A stretch of DNA of 64,000 bases. It comes from Eutreptiella sp. 'Long Island Sound 2002' (taxonomy: Eukaryota; Euglenozoa; Euglenophyceae; Eutreptiales; Eutreptiaceae). Position numbers and translations under genes: made by a program. Position 1 is the first letter of the stretch. Each line of letters begins with the position of its first letter. The notes beneath the pieces are model-generated. The model saw only the letters and a program-made list of their open reading frames with translations, made no database searches and had not been told where the DNA came from. Location: the NCBI GenBank assembly GCA_964036045.1, contig OZ038397.1:26591346-26655345 (forward strand), in the 5' to 3' direction. Positions 20,761-32,962 of the stretch are shown one piece after another.

Positions 20761-21780
20761 CTTGGACTTCTTGCCCGGAACCGCCACAATATACCCGCTG
20801 TGCCTATCCACCGCCAGGATGACATAGTCATAGGTCTCTTTCTCCACCGTGACCTTGGGCATGGCAAAAACATCCATGGCAACGGACCTCATATGCGCCT
20901 TCGGTATCGCCGTGTACACCGGATTGCCAGCTGTTGAGTCGTTGGGTCTCTTTGTGGCCCGACACGCGGCACAGTCGATGCAGTACCTGTCCAGGATTGC
21001 GCAATACCCCAGTGGGAACTTGAAACGCCACTCCAGGTCTTGCTGCATCTTGTCCCGACCAGGATGCATGAGCTGGGCATTATGCCAGTGGTCAATGAGC
21101 TCCTCCACCCGGTTCTCGGGGACCAACAGCTTGTCCTTGAGGAATAACTTGTCTCCATCCTTGGTCAAGCCCTCGGGCCATTCGTCGTTCGACGGGGCGC
21201 TCACGGCGTTCCAATACCTGCTCCAGTGCTCTGAGGCCGCATAGTCATCCAACCAATCCTCCGTAAGCACCGACCTGACTAGCTCAACAGGGGCCACCAT
21301 CCACTGCTCGAAGATTTCCTCACGAATGGCTTGGATTCCGGCACCCTGAAGCTTGGCCAAGTCTGTACAGTTTGCCATCACCACAAAGCACTTGACCCCC
21401 TTTTGCTCCATGGCCTTCTCCATATCTATGATGCGCTTGGCCTCCTTCGTCTCCTCGGCATCCCCAACGCTGGATATGTCCATCCATTCCTTGCCCGCGG
21501 GGTAGGCCCAGCGACTGAGGCAATCTGCCACAGTGTTGTCGTTCCCCGGGACATATACGACGCTGAGGTCGAACTTGGCGAATGTCTCATGCCATCGGGC
21601 CCTCCTTGCCGCCGGTCCCGAGGGGGTGTCGACATGCTCCTTGTGCCAGCTCTGCAGTGATTGGTGGTCCGTGCAAACCACCACCGGTTGTAATCCGATG
21701 TGGCCAGACCACTTCCTGAGCGCACATACTATGGCTATGGTTCGTGTATGGTGTCTTGAGTGGTTTGCAGTGCACAGCCG
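20751..21780 (-). pseudogene. Ty3-B pol fragment: RNase H end and integrase N-terminal part
   Basis: Starting at 21780 the frame gives the tail of RNase H (TIAIVCALRKWSG, CTDHQSLQSW, then YVPGNDNTVADCLSRW). The integrase zinc region follows (DHWHNAQLMHPG ... CIDCAAC), then the start of the catalytic core with the first Asp in VAMDVFAMP. The frame runs up to a Lys/Ser-rich stretch (GKKSKKKD) where the inserted element begins. The upstream end is closed by an in-frame TAA, so this is a 5'-truncated copy. It cannot work alone because it lacks RT. Confidence 0.85.
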
Positions 21781-21789
21781 TTAGCTCTC

Positions 21790-24700
21790 ACAAGCAACCC
21801 CTCAGCACAGGCAGTGCTGGGAGGCGGGGGGTTACCCAGCACACCCCAGCACGGCCACACTCCCCTGGAACCCCATACAACTACTTTGTGTTATGTGACC
21901 TGCCAAACCCAAATATCAAAGATTGCTTGCTTCTCAAATGGCGAAAGAATGTTTCCGGTTTCTTTCACCAATTCCCTCTCCTCTTAACTGATCGGGCAAA
22001 AAGTTCTTTGATGACTTCGGCTGCCCCAAAAGATTCTCCATCGCCTTTGGCATAAGACAGTCTAGGCTCCCCAAAAAATAACCCCCTGTACAGCATTTCG
22101 TCGGCTCATGGGGGGTGGAGTGGGCTTGAATAGTCCCGCTTTTTGTTTGGCTTGCGTTGATCCTGTTGCTGGTGCCACTCTTGCTTTCCTTTGTTGTGTT
22201 TTTCTTTGTTAACACCAGGAAATAGCTTTCCTGTGGGCTATCTACGGGGATAGGGGGCTCTTAGTTAGCGGTGAGTGTCGAGGGGTGTGGAGGGCGATTC
22301 AGGCAACCAGCCACAACCTTCTGAAATCCTTAACGACCACTACACCCCTCCACAATCCTCACCAATCGTCCGGAGGATTATTCCTGCACAACCATCACCA
22401 AAGCTCCACAGAGCTCTTGACTCTCAGCTGCGGTGATGCTTGCATTTTGGATGGAGATTCGGCCTTTTCTCCTCGGTGTTGTCTTTGGCGCCTTGTGCCA
22501 CGCCAAAGATCTTGCAGCACGTTTGGTGCACAGTGCTAGGCAATTGAGGCCAAAAGTTTTCTTCGACCTCTTTGGCTCCAACCAAAACCCAGCACAACAG
22601 GGGCTGCAGCCTCCCTCCCCCTCTTCATCCCCCCCTCTTACCCGTGGGGTGCAGTCTCAAGCACAACATTGTTATGCACACAAACAACTCGCAATGGCAT
22701 TTCACTAGCCCCACTTTTCCAGTACCCCTGGCTCACAAACATGTGAGCTGGGTGTAGCATGGGCGTAGCGTGGGTGTAGCATGGGTGTAGCACGTAGCAG
22801 GGTTCAAAACGACCAAAATTAGGGCACAGAATTTTCATTCGACTCCAAGTACAAAGGGACTGTGTGACTCAGGGGTCGCCTTTGGGGGAACCTGCAATTG
22901 CGGCCCTTTGGGAAGGGGTCGGGGGGGGGGGTTCTGGAAGGGAACCCATAGAACCCAGAAAGCTCCCCTCACAGCAGAGGACAGGGCTCGATGAACCAGG
23001 AATGTCCTCTGGTTCCTTTCTTTTTCTAATTGCTGAGAGCGCATGTGATGGATAACGGACAGCATATACGTTTGGACGGACGCAGACAAACACCCACCGA
23101 GTTCAAAGCGGAGGCAAATGGACGCCCCATTTACTGCAGACGGACCCAGGCATGGTGGCCTCACATCTTCTGCTCAAGGCAGGGAGGCACTGGCCACCTC
23201 CAGCCCCACAGCTGCAGTTTTTGAACCTCGCTCCTCATAAGAGGCCTGCCTTAAATTCCGGTGTATGGGGACCAAAGCTAGGAGGGCACCATACCTGTGG
23301 TGTGTTGACAACATGTGCATTTCAGACCGCGTACCTGATGAAGGTTGAAGAAACCCATTCCCTGATGCCAATGACCCTAAAAATGAGCTGTTTTGCCTTG
23401 TCCTGAATGAGGGTGCACGAACACGAAAGAAATGGTGCATCTCCTTTTTAGATTTTCCGAACCATGTACAAATGAAAAATAGCCGTTGACAGTACCTTCC
23501 CGTTGATAAATGACACGTAGCACCCTCCCATGTACGAGAAATTTGTACGGTACCACCGATTTTCTGACACTATGGGCCTTGTTGGTTGATGACTGTGGTT
23601 TGCAGGTGCATGCTTTGCACATGGTTGCCTGTTGGGAGCCATTTGAGGGTGTCCTGTGGGGGCAGGCAGGTTTCATGAGGATGCACCCCCGTTCCAATTC
23701 CCCGGCAAAGCATGTATTCAGTGCTTGCGCCATTGGCTTGCATCCTGTGTGTTCTTCCGCAACTTCATTCAGGCCCTTTTTTCCCTCTTCAACCAAGGAC
23801 TGGAGGCAGAATGGTGCTGACACTTGGAGGCTGTCGCGCGTGCACAAATGCCGTTTCACTAAATGCACCTGTTTGCGATGGTGCTCCCTGAATGCCGCAG
23901 GCTTCACTTCTGTCCTGCAGCAACCAACGCTCGATGTTCTCAGCTGTTCCGAGACCGCAATGCATGCAGTACTACGACAGCTCGACTGTTCTGGGGCTGT
24001 GCTCGCCCAGTGGGTGAGGACTTGCCTTCACTTTGCGAACACGGGGACTGCCGTATCCACAAACAAGCCCTAGGCATGGCCACACTGCAATATCAAGCGC
24101 ATGGGGGTTGTGTAGTGCAAAGGTACACGTCGTTCAAGGCACGAAGCAGTGCGGCCTGGTCGCTGGTGAGCCTGGACATCGGTTAGTACGAGTTGTTTGG
24201 TCACGCACAAGCAGTCGAGGCAGACAGAGCCAACCCATGATCAAGGTGCACCTCTGATAAGCATCCCCCCTTCGGCAAAGGCTAAAACTGCTAAAACTCA
24301 TACGTGCAGACAGATACTCCCCGGGAACCCAGATCCTTGATTGTTAGGTCGGCTGTGCACATAACGTGCGCCGGGCGCTGTCTGGGCTCGCAGGAGTTGT
24401 CTCTTTTTTGGGGGGGGGTTCAGACTAAGATGAGCTGGCGTAGCCTGCTCACTTCATAGTACTCGGGATAACCCCTCGGGATCAAGGTTCAGAGCTGTCC
24501 AGTGCTACGGTGATCCCACAATGGCGTGGTAGCGGACCTGACACGTAGTGAGGATTAGCTGAGTCTGAAACCAGGTGATGCAGTGGGAGGCTGCCACGCC
24601 CGTAGGCTTCCCAGTGCGCTGTCTGGGCTCTGAGGAGTTGTCTCTTACATGCGACTGCCTGCTGGAGGCATTGCTGTCGCAGACAGCCCATGAAACATAC

Positions 24701-25530
24701 GCGTGCAGGTTCGTATGTAGAGGTCCACTGGATTCAGGCGTCTGGGCCACGACGAAGGGCCTGGACCGACGGCCGTGTTGTTGGGCGCACGCCCACCACA
24801 GGTCGTGCCATACTCAAACTCGGCTACCGCATTCTCCGTATTTTTAGGCCAGAGACCAGTGGTACATGATTCAGGGACGAATGGTGATGAGCCGCTGACC
24901 AGATTGCCAGGGCTGAAGTGACATAGGGCAGAGCAGACCCTTATCCTTTGGACGTACAATGGAGAACAAAATGCCCCAAAGCCTCGGGGCGAAGCCATCT
25001 GGACGGGACCGGCGGAGTTCAGCATCTTGTTGTTGCAGACTGTTGGAGCCGGGGTCAGCATTGGTGTTACCAGGATTGTAAGTAACCCCCCCCCCCCGTG
25101 TCGAGCGAACAATAAAATCCTCCAAAATACGGTCTGAACAGGAGTGTTCTGTGGACACGCCGTTCGCCACTTCATTAACTCGGTTCCTAAACCCGGTCCC
25201 AAGATTAATTGGGTCCCAAAAATTTACGGCCCCAACGGAAGTGTTCGTTGGACAACGCATTCGTTGGACACGGGGGGGCTAAGGGGCAACCCTCAGTCTC
25301 CCAGGCAGGAGCACGCGCTGTTCCAGGCCATGACGTGCAGCAATGACAGTAAAGCTTGTGAAGGCGGTGAGCGTTGCGCAACACACCACTTCAATATCGC
25401 AGCATTGAGCAGCGGCGCAGAGGGGTCAACGACATCCGTACAGCGGAGTCAAAGTAAAAGCTTCGGGAGCGCTGACTGCGTTCCACAGGCGCCGCAGGGT
25501 CAGGGGAATCAGCTTCAGGGTAATCACCAC
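21790..25530. other. No confident gene; scattered exon-like segments
   Basis: The stretch has G and C homopolymers, a short GTAGCATGGGT-type repeat (about 22745-22800) and two copies of a roughly 34-bp phrase containing GGAGTTGTCTCTT (about 24377 and 24619). The best exon-like piece is on the minus strand at 23592-23496: after a plausible AG acceptor it encodes RPIVSENRWYRTNFSYMGGC and ends at a GT donor. On the plus strand 22439-22650 could be a first exon (MLAFWMEIRPFLLGVV...). Neither extends into a complete model. Confidence 0.3.
23496..23592 (-). CDS. Candidate internal exon, unknown gene
   Basis: A 97-bp segment bounded by ACCACAG|T and GGGAAG|GTACTG on the minus strand. The 32 encoded residues have a strongly protein-like composition (aromatics, Cys, Asn-Phe-Ser). 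The other two frames are also partly open, and neighbouring exons are not secure. No family is recognised. Confidence 0.35.
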
Positions 25531-25534
25531 CGCA

Positions 25535-28500
25535 TCAATTTCCCTCAATTTTGGGTGAAAGAAGTAGGCCCAACGGGCACAATGGCACGGCACAACCCTC
25601 AGAACGGACAAAGATGTCGCGATGACCACTTCCCCCTTCAAAAGTACGGTTCACAAAGGGTACCATTCCCCCTGTTCCACGATCAATACCCAAACGGTGC
25701 GCCGCAGGATCAGCACCCCCTTCCCCAAAGGACCCCTTTACTGCGTCGGGTGGTCCTTCGGGTGGGCAGCACCCGTCCGCTGCGATGCGCTCCTCTGCCA
25801 TCGGGCGCAGGCCGAATGACCCACGTCGGTTCAGCTGCCGTTGAAACGCCGTCTCGCACCTTCAAATAGTTCGTTCTGCCCGACAACGATGGCCTGGGGC
25901 CATGTCGGCACATCTCCCCACCGCCGTACGTGTGGCATACCTTAACCAGAATGCGTACCAGATGCAGGGGCACCGAGTGGCTCCGGGCCGCAAGTAGGAG
26001 CACCTCCTATTTAGAGGGTGGGTAACTCTAAACAGTTGTTTGGAAGGCATTAAGTTTGTGTTTACAGGGTACCTACCCTCACTGTGGGCCCAGAAGGGCT
26101 GAAAATAGGGTAGGGCATCTCATCACACGCATACGCATCCCCCCTCAGCACTGCGCTCATGGGCTACACCAATGCCATCGGGGGGACACCGAGACAGCGC
26201 GGGCAGAGCACTGGCGCATCCGTCGCAACTCAGAGGAGCTGCGGCGAAACCGCGCCCGTCAAGTACTCCACCTGCGCCCACAGCCCAAAGGGCTCCGGAG
26301 GGGACGTGGGGACCGCCGGCAGCGGGTAGTCCTGCGCCCGGTCCAAGGCCGCGTCCTGGGCCTGCTCTACCTCCAGCATCTTCTCGTACAAGTCCACGTC
26401 CTGCGGGGTCATGACCGCCCCCCCTTCCGGGCGCGTGAACAGCTCCTCCTCCTCCCCCACCGTGAACGGCTCCCGCAGTTGCGATAGGGAGCGCAGGAAG
26501 AGCTGCGTGAGGCGCTCGAATTTCTGAGGGGTGGCCCCTCGCCACGAGGGGCTATAGGTCTTCAGAAGATCAAGCTCCTTGGTCACGAGGGACATGCTCT
26601 TGGGTGCCTTCCATCTGATGCAGATTGGAGCAGAGGAGTAGGGCTGAGGCTTAGGCTGAGGCGGGACGGTTTTGGGCATCACAGCCCCTCACCGATCATA
26701 AGCTCCGCGGACGGGGGTAAGGCCGGGGCTGAGGCCGATGTTGAGGCCACGAGAGGTTGACTCTGAATCGCACCGATGACACACTCTGGGATTGGGATTG
26801 GGGCTCAGGCTGAGGCTGAGGCTGAGGGGGTGTCACAGGCGTTGGCGTTAGCCGCAGCTGAATTAGTCAACTGCTGCAGAGGTAAAGGAAAATGGGGGAA
26901 ATGGGGGGAAATGGGGGGAAATGCCAAAAGTACCGAGTGGGAAATGTAGAAAAAATGTGTGAAATTCGGAGGAAATTGGAGGAAAATCGGAGAAAAATGA
27001 GACAATTTGGGACCAATTTCCCATTTGTCCCAGTCCCATTTTCCCCATTTTTCCACAGCCTTGCCACCTTTCCCTCAGGTGCCTTTCATGAACTTTGCTG
27101 CCCAAATGGCCGACCGGAAACATGGAACATTTCTGACCAGCCGACAATTGCCGAGTTGTCGGCCAGCGCCGAGGCTCGGTGTCAGGGTGGAGGCACTCCA
27201 GACCAGAGTGCCTGGCAGCGCCCGGAAGGTGCAGCAGCCTGTTTGTGTCGCCCCGTCGCACGCACGTCATGCAACGGTAGCCGCCCACCAAAGAGGCACA
27301 CACACGCCGTGCAGGCGGTAGAGCAGCCCCCGGGGCTGGGCCTCCTGGCGCTGGACCAGCGCCGCACGCAGGCAGACCTCATTGGAAGGAGGGGCACCGG
27401 GATGGATCAACGGAGAGCAGGGTCCCCAGGGAGTCAGCCATGTCTGGGGTGCACAACCCATGGCTGATGGCAAACCGACCCGCCCGCCCCCCCACCCCCC
27501 ACGTGCCCCCACTTGGGTAGACCTCCCGGTGGGTCCCTGGGGGTGCTGCACGTCCGCGGAGCGGAGGCGGGGCCCTTTTAGGCAGGCCATTGGGAGGGCA
27601 TGTGCGCACGTGCGTCAGGTCTGCTCAGCACGCTGCATATCATTTTGTCGAGGTGATCCACGAGCTTCTGCGTCAAGAGGCCATTGGTGAGCCATCAAGC
27701 GGGCGAGGCTGCACGCCCACACCCGCACAAGGGTCGAAGCGAGACACCCTCTCCTCCGCTGGGAACGGCAAGCGGCTGCCGAGCTGCCACGACAGGGCAC
27801 AGGGCTGGGGAAGCAGGCGGTCTCGAAATGCTTGTCAACGAAACAATGATAGAGACCCACCATGCTTCAGGCTTCACGGAACCCCCCCCAGGGCTCCTTT
27901 TAGGAGGGGGGGGGGTGTGAGTCCAGCCCCCGACCCCCCCCCCCCCGGTGGTGCTGAGTTTTTGGAAGTGCCGAAGAACTTTTTTTGGTCAATAATAACT
28001 GGCACCAAAGACGCCTGAGAAACTTTTTGATTGGCCAAAGGCCCGGAAGAAAATTTTGCCCAATCTTTTAACGGGGGGGAGGTGGTGTGGGACCCCCCGT
28101 GTGGCATTCCGTCGGGTCGCTGTTTCTTTACGGGGCCCTGGACAGTCACCCGTTCTTCCCTTCGCATGTTGCGTCGCGTCGCTGTGTTCTGTCGGCCGCT
28201 GCGGCCGGTGCTCTTGCTGGTGTCGTTTCCGCGTTCGCAGAGCCCAGTGGCTGGTGTGCCGGGGCTGTGCGGGTTGTGGCGGGTGCTGTTTGTGCGTTAG
28301 CGGTGCCCAGTAGTTGGCGTACCGGGGGTTGTGCTGGTTGTTGCGGGGGTCTTTTGACGGGTTTTGCTGCGCACGCACCTCCGCCCTCCGGTCGTCCGCA
28401 ACCTGCCGCGCTGCGGTTCCGTGTGCGTGAGGCCCAGGTCCCCCACGACCCCTCCCCCCGGTGGTGCGGAGGTGCTGAAAGGAGCCCCCCCCTCCCCCAC

Positions 28501-30239
28501 CCTTTGTGCCTCGCCTGACGCAGTGCCCAGGAGCTGCTCGAATGGTCGGAGGCCCACAGTGCGGACGGGCGTCGAGAGGGGCCGACCTCGCATACTCCTC
28601 GACCGAAAGGCCCAGGAAGCGCACCGTCTGGTACGCGCGCCGCTGGTCCGTGCGCGCCAGCTCCTCCAGCTCCTCCGCCAGCGCCGTCTCGCAGTCCCGC
28701 GCCCCGAGCGCCCGGCGCAGCCGCAGGTAGACGACCCGGGCGTCGTACGACTGCTCGCGGCCGAGGCGGTTGCTGATGGACGCCAGGTCGGTCGCGCTGC
28801 GGCCCTTGAAGGGCCCCGCGTGCGCCGCGGCCCGGAGGGCGTACAGCATCAGCGCATAGCTGGTGTTGTCGGCGCCGGACACGAAGTGCTTGCACAAGTG
28901 GCCCACGACCTTCGCGGCGAGGGCGGGCCAGTCCGACAGGGGTACGACCTGCAGGTGCTCCTGCAGGACCGCGAGGTCGGCAACGATATGCGCCGCGCCG
29001 CCGCGGAGGAGGCCGCAGGCCGAGTCCGCCAGCAGCTGCACGGTCACTGTGCTCAGGTCTGGGCCGAAGGGCTGCGGAATGGGGGGAGGCGGGGGAGGCC
29101 GGGGGTTCGGGGATGGGGACGAGGCGGGGGTGTGCGGGGCACAGGGCCACCGGCACAGCCACGAACCGGGGGACGACAGGCGCACACCTGCTGCAGCGAG
29201 GCCTGCGTTTGGGTCGCGATCTTCGCCTTCTGGTCTTTGGACAACGCCTGCCAGACATACGGAGGCAGACACAACACACGCACCGCACCGCAAACGTGGC
29301 ACGCCCCAAGATGTTCCGTGGCGTCGAGCAGATGAACCAACGGCAGCGAATCGATCCTCAGCCGGCGGACGGCCTCCGTTGACTGATGGCAGCTTTTTGG
29401 GGGGGGGGGGGATCTCTTCAAGAGGAATCACATGGCATGGCCCACAGAAAGCACCTCACGGGCACATGCAGTGAGCAACATTCAAGCATTCGTTCTGCCG
29501 AACCTAGTCACTAAGGGGGCGTTTTCGCACAGCGCGCGCACAGCGCCAATTATCACCGTGTTCATCCCGGGAACGCCCCTGAAAACCACCCCCCTACAGA
29601 AGCGGGCATGATCCATTCAAAACAGCATCGGGGGTGCAGACTTCAGGACCCTGGGACCCGTGGCAAGCATCAGACTAAAAAAAAAATCCCTGGTGTACCA
29701 GCAGGGGCTGTAGGGTGCAGAATTCAGGACCCTGGGACCCGTGGCAACCATCAGACTAAAAAAAACAATCCCTGGTGTACCAGCAGGGGCTGTCGGGTGC
29801 AGAATTCAGGACCCTGGGACCCGTGGCAACCATCAGACTAAAAAAAACAATCCCTGGTGTACCAGCAGGGGCTGTAGGGCGCAGAATTCAGGGCCCTGGG
29901 ATCTGTGGCAAGCATCAGACTAAAAAAAACAATCCCTGGTGTACCAGCAGGGGCTGTAGGGTGCAGAATTCAGGGCCCTGGGATCTGTGGCTACCGGTGG
30001 TGGAAAACAGCCGACTTTTCGCACAGCACGCGCACAGCGCACGGTGCGCCCCCTAAGGCCTAGTCACGACCCATCAGACATCAGACACAGTCCACAGTGC
30101 GTGGCACACAAATGCAAGCGTAGCACAGGCAGCCACGCACATTGAGGACCGTGTCTTGTGATGCTTTCAGGGGAGCGCTGTTGGGTCCCAAAGCCTTCCT
30201 CTCATCAGGATGCTTGCGCTTTGCCTTTTGCTTCCCCAT
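25535..30239 (-). CDS. Seven-exon gene model, unknown basic-N-terminus protein
   Basis: Inferred exons (5' to 3'): 30239-30141, 29382-29188, 29071-28587, 26614-26272, 26006-25941, 25893-25860 and 25740-25535. All junctions are GT-AG and the reading phase fits at every one; the total is 476 codons including the stop. The start ATG at 30239 begins MGKQKAKRKHPDERK, a Lys-rich opening like many nucleolar or ribosome-assembly proteins, but I do not recognise the family. Exon 2 has a CxxC (ACHVCGAVRVLCLPP). Exon 3 is helical and Leu/Ala-rich (SNRLGREQSYDARVVYLRLRR). Exon 4 is acidic (FTVGEEEELFTRPEGG). Exon 2 is preceded by a long C tract acting as polypyrimidine tract. If the intron after 26272 is not spliced, the protein would end at 26230 instead. 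The first intron carries a MITE-like element. The model rests on splice signals and phase only. Confidence 0.5.
27940..28110 (-). repeat. Dispersed ~170-bp repeat, copy 1 (intronic)
   Basis: On the minus strand it runs from GTCCCACACCACC through AAAATTTTCTTCCGGGCC to CTCAGCACCACCGGGGG, and it matches 49985-50160 in order and spacing with moderate divergence. It lies in intron 3 of the 30.2-25.5 kb gene model. Confidence 0.75.
29511..30058. mobile_element. MITE-like element with 9-bp target duplication
   Basis: The ends are inverted (CTAAGGGGGCG on the left; CGCCCCCTAAG on the right, one mismatch) and are flanked by CCTAGTCAC at 29503-29511 and 30059-30067. Both ends also carry a subterminal direct repeat, TTTTCGCACAGC(G/A)CGCGCA. 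There is no coding capacity; the body is mostly an 82-bp tandem repeat. A 9-bp duplication with G-rich inverted ends would suit a Mutator-type non-autonomous element, but an 8-bp (hAT-type) reading of the duplication is also possible. It sits in the first intron of the gene model at 30239-25535. Confidence 0.65.
29633..29999 (+). repeat. 82-bp tandem repeat, about 4.4 copies
   Basis: Copies start at 29644, 29725, 29807, 29889 and 29971 (period 81-82 bp). Each holds CAGG(A/G)CCCTGGGA, CATCAGACTAAAAAA and CCTGGTGTACCAGCAGGGG. The last block is a near-palindrome (CCCTG...CAGGGG) that could form a hairpin. The array makes up most of the MITE-like element. Confidence 0.9.
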
Positions 30240-30420
30240 GAAAGACAGATTCTGTAGAAGACACAAGCCAGACAGACGCAGTCGACGGGGCGTTGCTTTT
30301 TGCAAAGCAAATCCGGAATCTGGGCACAGCAAAACTGGACCAGGCTCGCAGTTTCATGTTTGCCTCTAGTTGGTCCCTCTGTCAGGTATCGAAGGGCATG
30401 TGAAAACACATAACGAAGGC

Positions 30421-30740
30421 TTAGAACATTCTGTGAATAGGATGTTTCTCATTGCGAGTGGTAACAATATCCAAAAAAAAATTGCTTTGGAAAATTGCAC
30501 GTTTGAGCTGCGAAGGGCGGGAAATTGCTTCAGCCAATTGTGCACCAGTCCCTGGGAGACCCCCGCCCACCCGGCACCCGATACCCAAATACGGTGAAAA
30601 ACACATTCGAAGGGCCTGAAAGCTCCTTTACATGCGATGCTTGATCATTGTGACTGGCTAAGATGTCAAAAAATGGCTTTGCATTTTCAACATTTGAATG
30701 AGGTAGAAAACTGCTGAAGCAGATTGTGCATGGAAGCAGT
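30421..30740 (+). repeat. Degenerate ~190-bp repeat units (copies 1-2)
   Basis: Two diverged units about 190 bp apart share CATTG(C/T)GA(G/C)TGG, an A-rich run after ATATCC or ATGTC, and GCTGAAGCAGATTGTGCA-like ends. The same cadence recurs three times at 40.9-41.4 kb. They lie just upstream of the ATG of the 30239 gene model. Confidence 0.5.
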
Positions 30741-31059
30741 GTGCACCCTACTTGCGGTGTAAACGAGGGCTTTGCGGCTTTTAGATGGGCCCTGCCCGGC
30801 CCTAGTGAGGACCAGAGGCTGCCAAATACATCCTTTTGCATCCTACCATGGGTCTACCGTCCCAACATGCCCAATCCGACCCCTCTAGGGGGGTTACCAT
30901 AGGGCCGCCAAGGCTGCCAAAAAGGCCGTTCTAATAAAAAATGGCTGAAAAACTGCATGGCAAGGGGCCATGTTACCGAGGTGGAACCCGACAAAACTTT
31001 TTGGTTGAAAATCTGAAGATCCAAAAACGGGGGGGATCATGTTTTCCAAAAACAAAAAT

Positions 31060-32600
31060 GGGGGGCGGGTCCCTTTTTCAGCCCCCCGAGGGCTCGCACT
31101 TCCTCCCCCTCCCTCTAGCCCCCTTCCCCTCCTAGCCATGTCTGAGAAAGCGGGCCTACCCCTATTTTGAAGGGGCTGATCAAGAAAAAAAGTGTCCCAC
31201 ATAAAAAAAACAGTGGGATACTCGAACCAACATCCCCCCAAATGCCCCAAGTGCTTTCCCACGGCCGGGTTTGATCGACATCGCTGGCAATGTGATGTTA
31301 ACATTTGATTTTGGGGCTCTCCCAGGTGTGGCATCGCAGCCCCACAGTACCCGCCCCCATTCCCCCATCCACACTCGAATGTGATGCGTGCACAGTGATG
31401 CCAACATGCACGCCAAACCACGGATGGTACCGCCGGTTCGATTTTTTGCTTCTGCTCTTCTCCTCAAGCACATTATTTTACGGTGGCCCCAAGGGATCCC
31501 CTCCCTTCTGTTCCTTTCCGGCCGTTATCCTTTTGTTTTGTTGCGTTTTGGGGGAGGGGCTGTTTCTTGAATTTTTTCAGTCTTTGATCTTTGCGGACAC
31601 TTTAGGTGTCTGAGGACTTGCCAGGGTGACTGCAACATCTTTGGTGCCCTTTGTTGGACTGTTGATGCTGCTTGACGAAGGCGGAGCAGGTTGCGTGACT
31701 GGTGAGTGGACAGCAACTGATTTGGGGTTTGTGTTCCTGCCGGCCATTGCCATTGATGCTATTGCTGCTGCCACTGCTGCAGGAACCAACGGCTTTGGCT
31801 GATTTGGCCCTCAGAAAATTGAAGGGGCGCAGGGTCTTCTTGGCTTTCTCCCTCTGTCTATGCACCTGGACGCTTGAAAATGCTCCCACTAGGCCTCGGG
31901 TACACCAGAATTTGTCGCCCCACAGCCACAAACAAGCATCAGGCAACGATGAGCTCCTGTGTGTGGAACGGGGGTGCACAACAACAAAAAGAGAACACAT
32001 CACCGCATCATAACCCAACCTCGTGGGACCCTAAAACAGATGCATGGCTAAGAGGTACGGGCGGGGGGGGGGGGTGCAGAGCCACAAACCCACGCACCCA
32101 AGCCCACACCTACTCAGACGCCGCTTCCCCCTCTTGCCAAATGGCTCTATAGTCGAAGCCCGGTTTCCTCCGGTAATACGGGGTCATCATTGCAGCAATC
32201 AAGACATTTGCCACTGTTCAAGCAGCCAGGCTTTGCACCAAAGGCAGGGTGGATAAGGAGGTGACGGGTGGCCCGTTCGCCTCCCAATGGGTGCCCACGA
32301 GCATTCACCAGTGATTGACAGCACAGGAATTGTGGCCAGAATGGTTGTTACATGAAGACGACACAACTCATAACTTCAGAAAGGCGTGGAAGGTTGTTAC
32401 TACCACAAGATAAGACACTTTAATGGTTCTCACATCTCGTGAAGAAAAATGCATTTCAGCTTCAGCACTGTGCAAAACGAAAGAAGCAGAACTACCAAGA
32501 ACTCTCATGGGCAAAAGTCCCCTTGTTCAAGCAGATCACATTGCAGGCACCATTTGAGGGGTTTGAGCGGTCTTGCAAACGATGCACTGATTGTGGACCT
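31060..32600. other. No gene seen
   Basis: G/C runs and a short minus-strand B-box-like TGGTTCGAGT (about 31212). No coding frame stands out. The short ORFs are G/C-biased and lack motifs. Confidence 0.35.
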
Positions 32601-32962
32601 GGGGTTCATTGATGAATTCGTCGTAGTGCAGCCGGAGCCCTACACTCCCATTCAGTTACCAATTTGCATGCCCTGCACGGGGCACAGTCACCTTTCACAG
32701 TACAGACATTGGGTCTTGGCGGTGGCTTTGAGTTCCTATGTTTTGCATGTGACCAGGGCGGCACGGGAATCAAGATCCTGAACCAACTTGAAACACACCA
32801 ATGTGGGGTGCGGCCTGCGACACTGGGAAGGCTGCAATGCACTCAGCGAAGCATTTGCCAGAGTGGGTACACACAGCGGCAACACAATGCCAACCAGACA
32901 GCTCCACGGGAACATCCCAGAGCGGCGAGAAGAAATGGAGTCTCAAATGGACTCAGACTCAC

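Larger units (their letters stand above)
14198..21780 (-). mobile_element. Second Ty3/gypsy chromovirus, minus strand, 5'-truncated and split (Ty3-B)
   Basis: Reading right to left there are the end of RNase H, the integrase zinc region, the integrase core and a chromodomain. The coding frame starts abruptly after a TAA at 21781-21783, so gag, protease, RT and the start of RNase H are missing. A 5,530-bp element is inserted at 15221-20750; removing it and one copy of the 10-bp target duplication restores a continuous frame. Ty3-B belongs to a different lineage from Ty3-A, judging by its RNase H wording (VVVCTDHQSLQSW against VEVLTDHRSLEYW). Confidence 0.85.

Noticed and set aside
24860-25900. 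Ribosomal RNA or organellar DNA fragment
   Set aside because: The texture looked unusual, but no conserved rRNA helices or organellar protein motifs were recognised. Part of it is better explained as exons of the 30.2-25.5 kb gene model.
29608-30056. ORFs reading QTKKNNPWCTSRG-type repeats
   Set aside because: They are translations of the 82-bp tandem repeat inside a MITE-like element.
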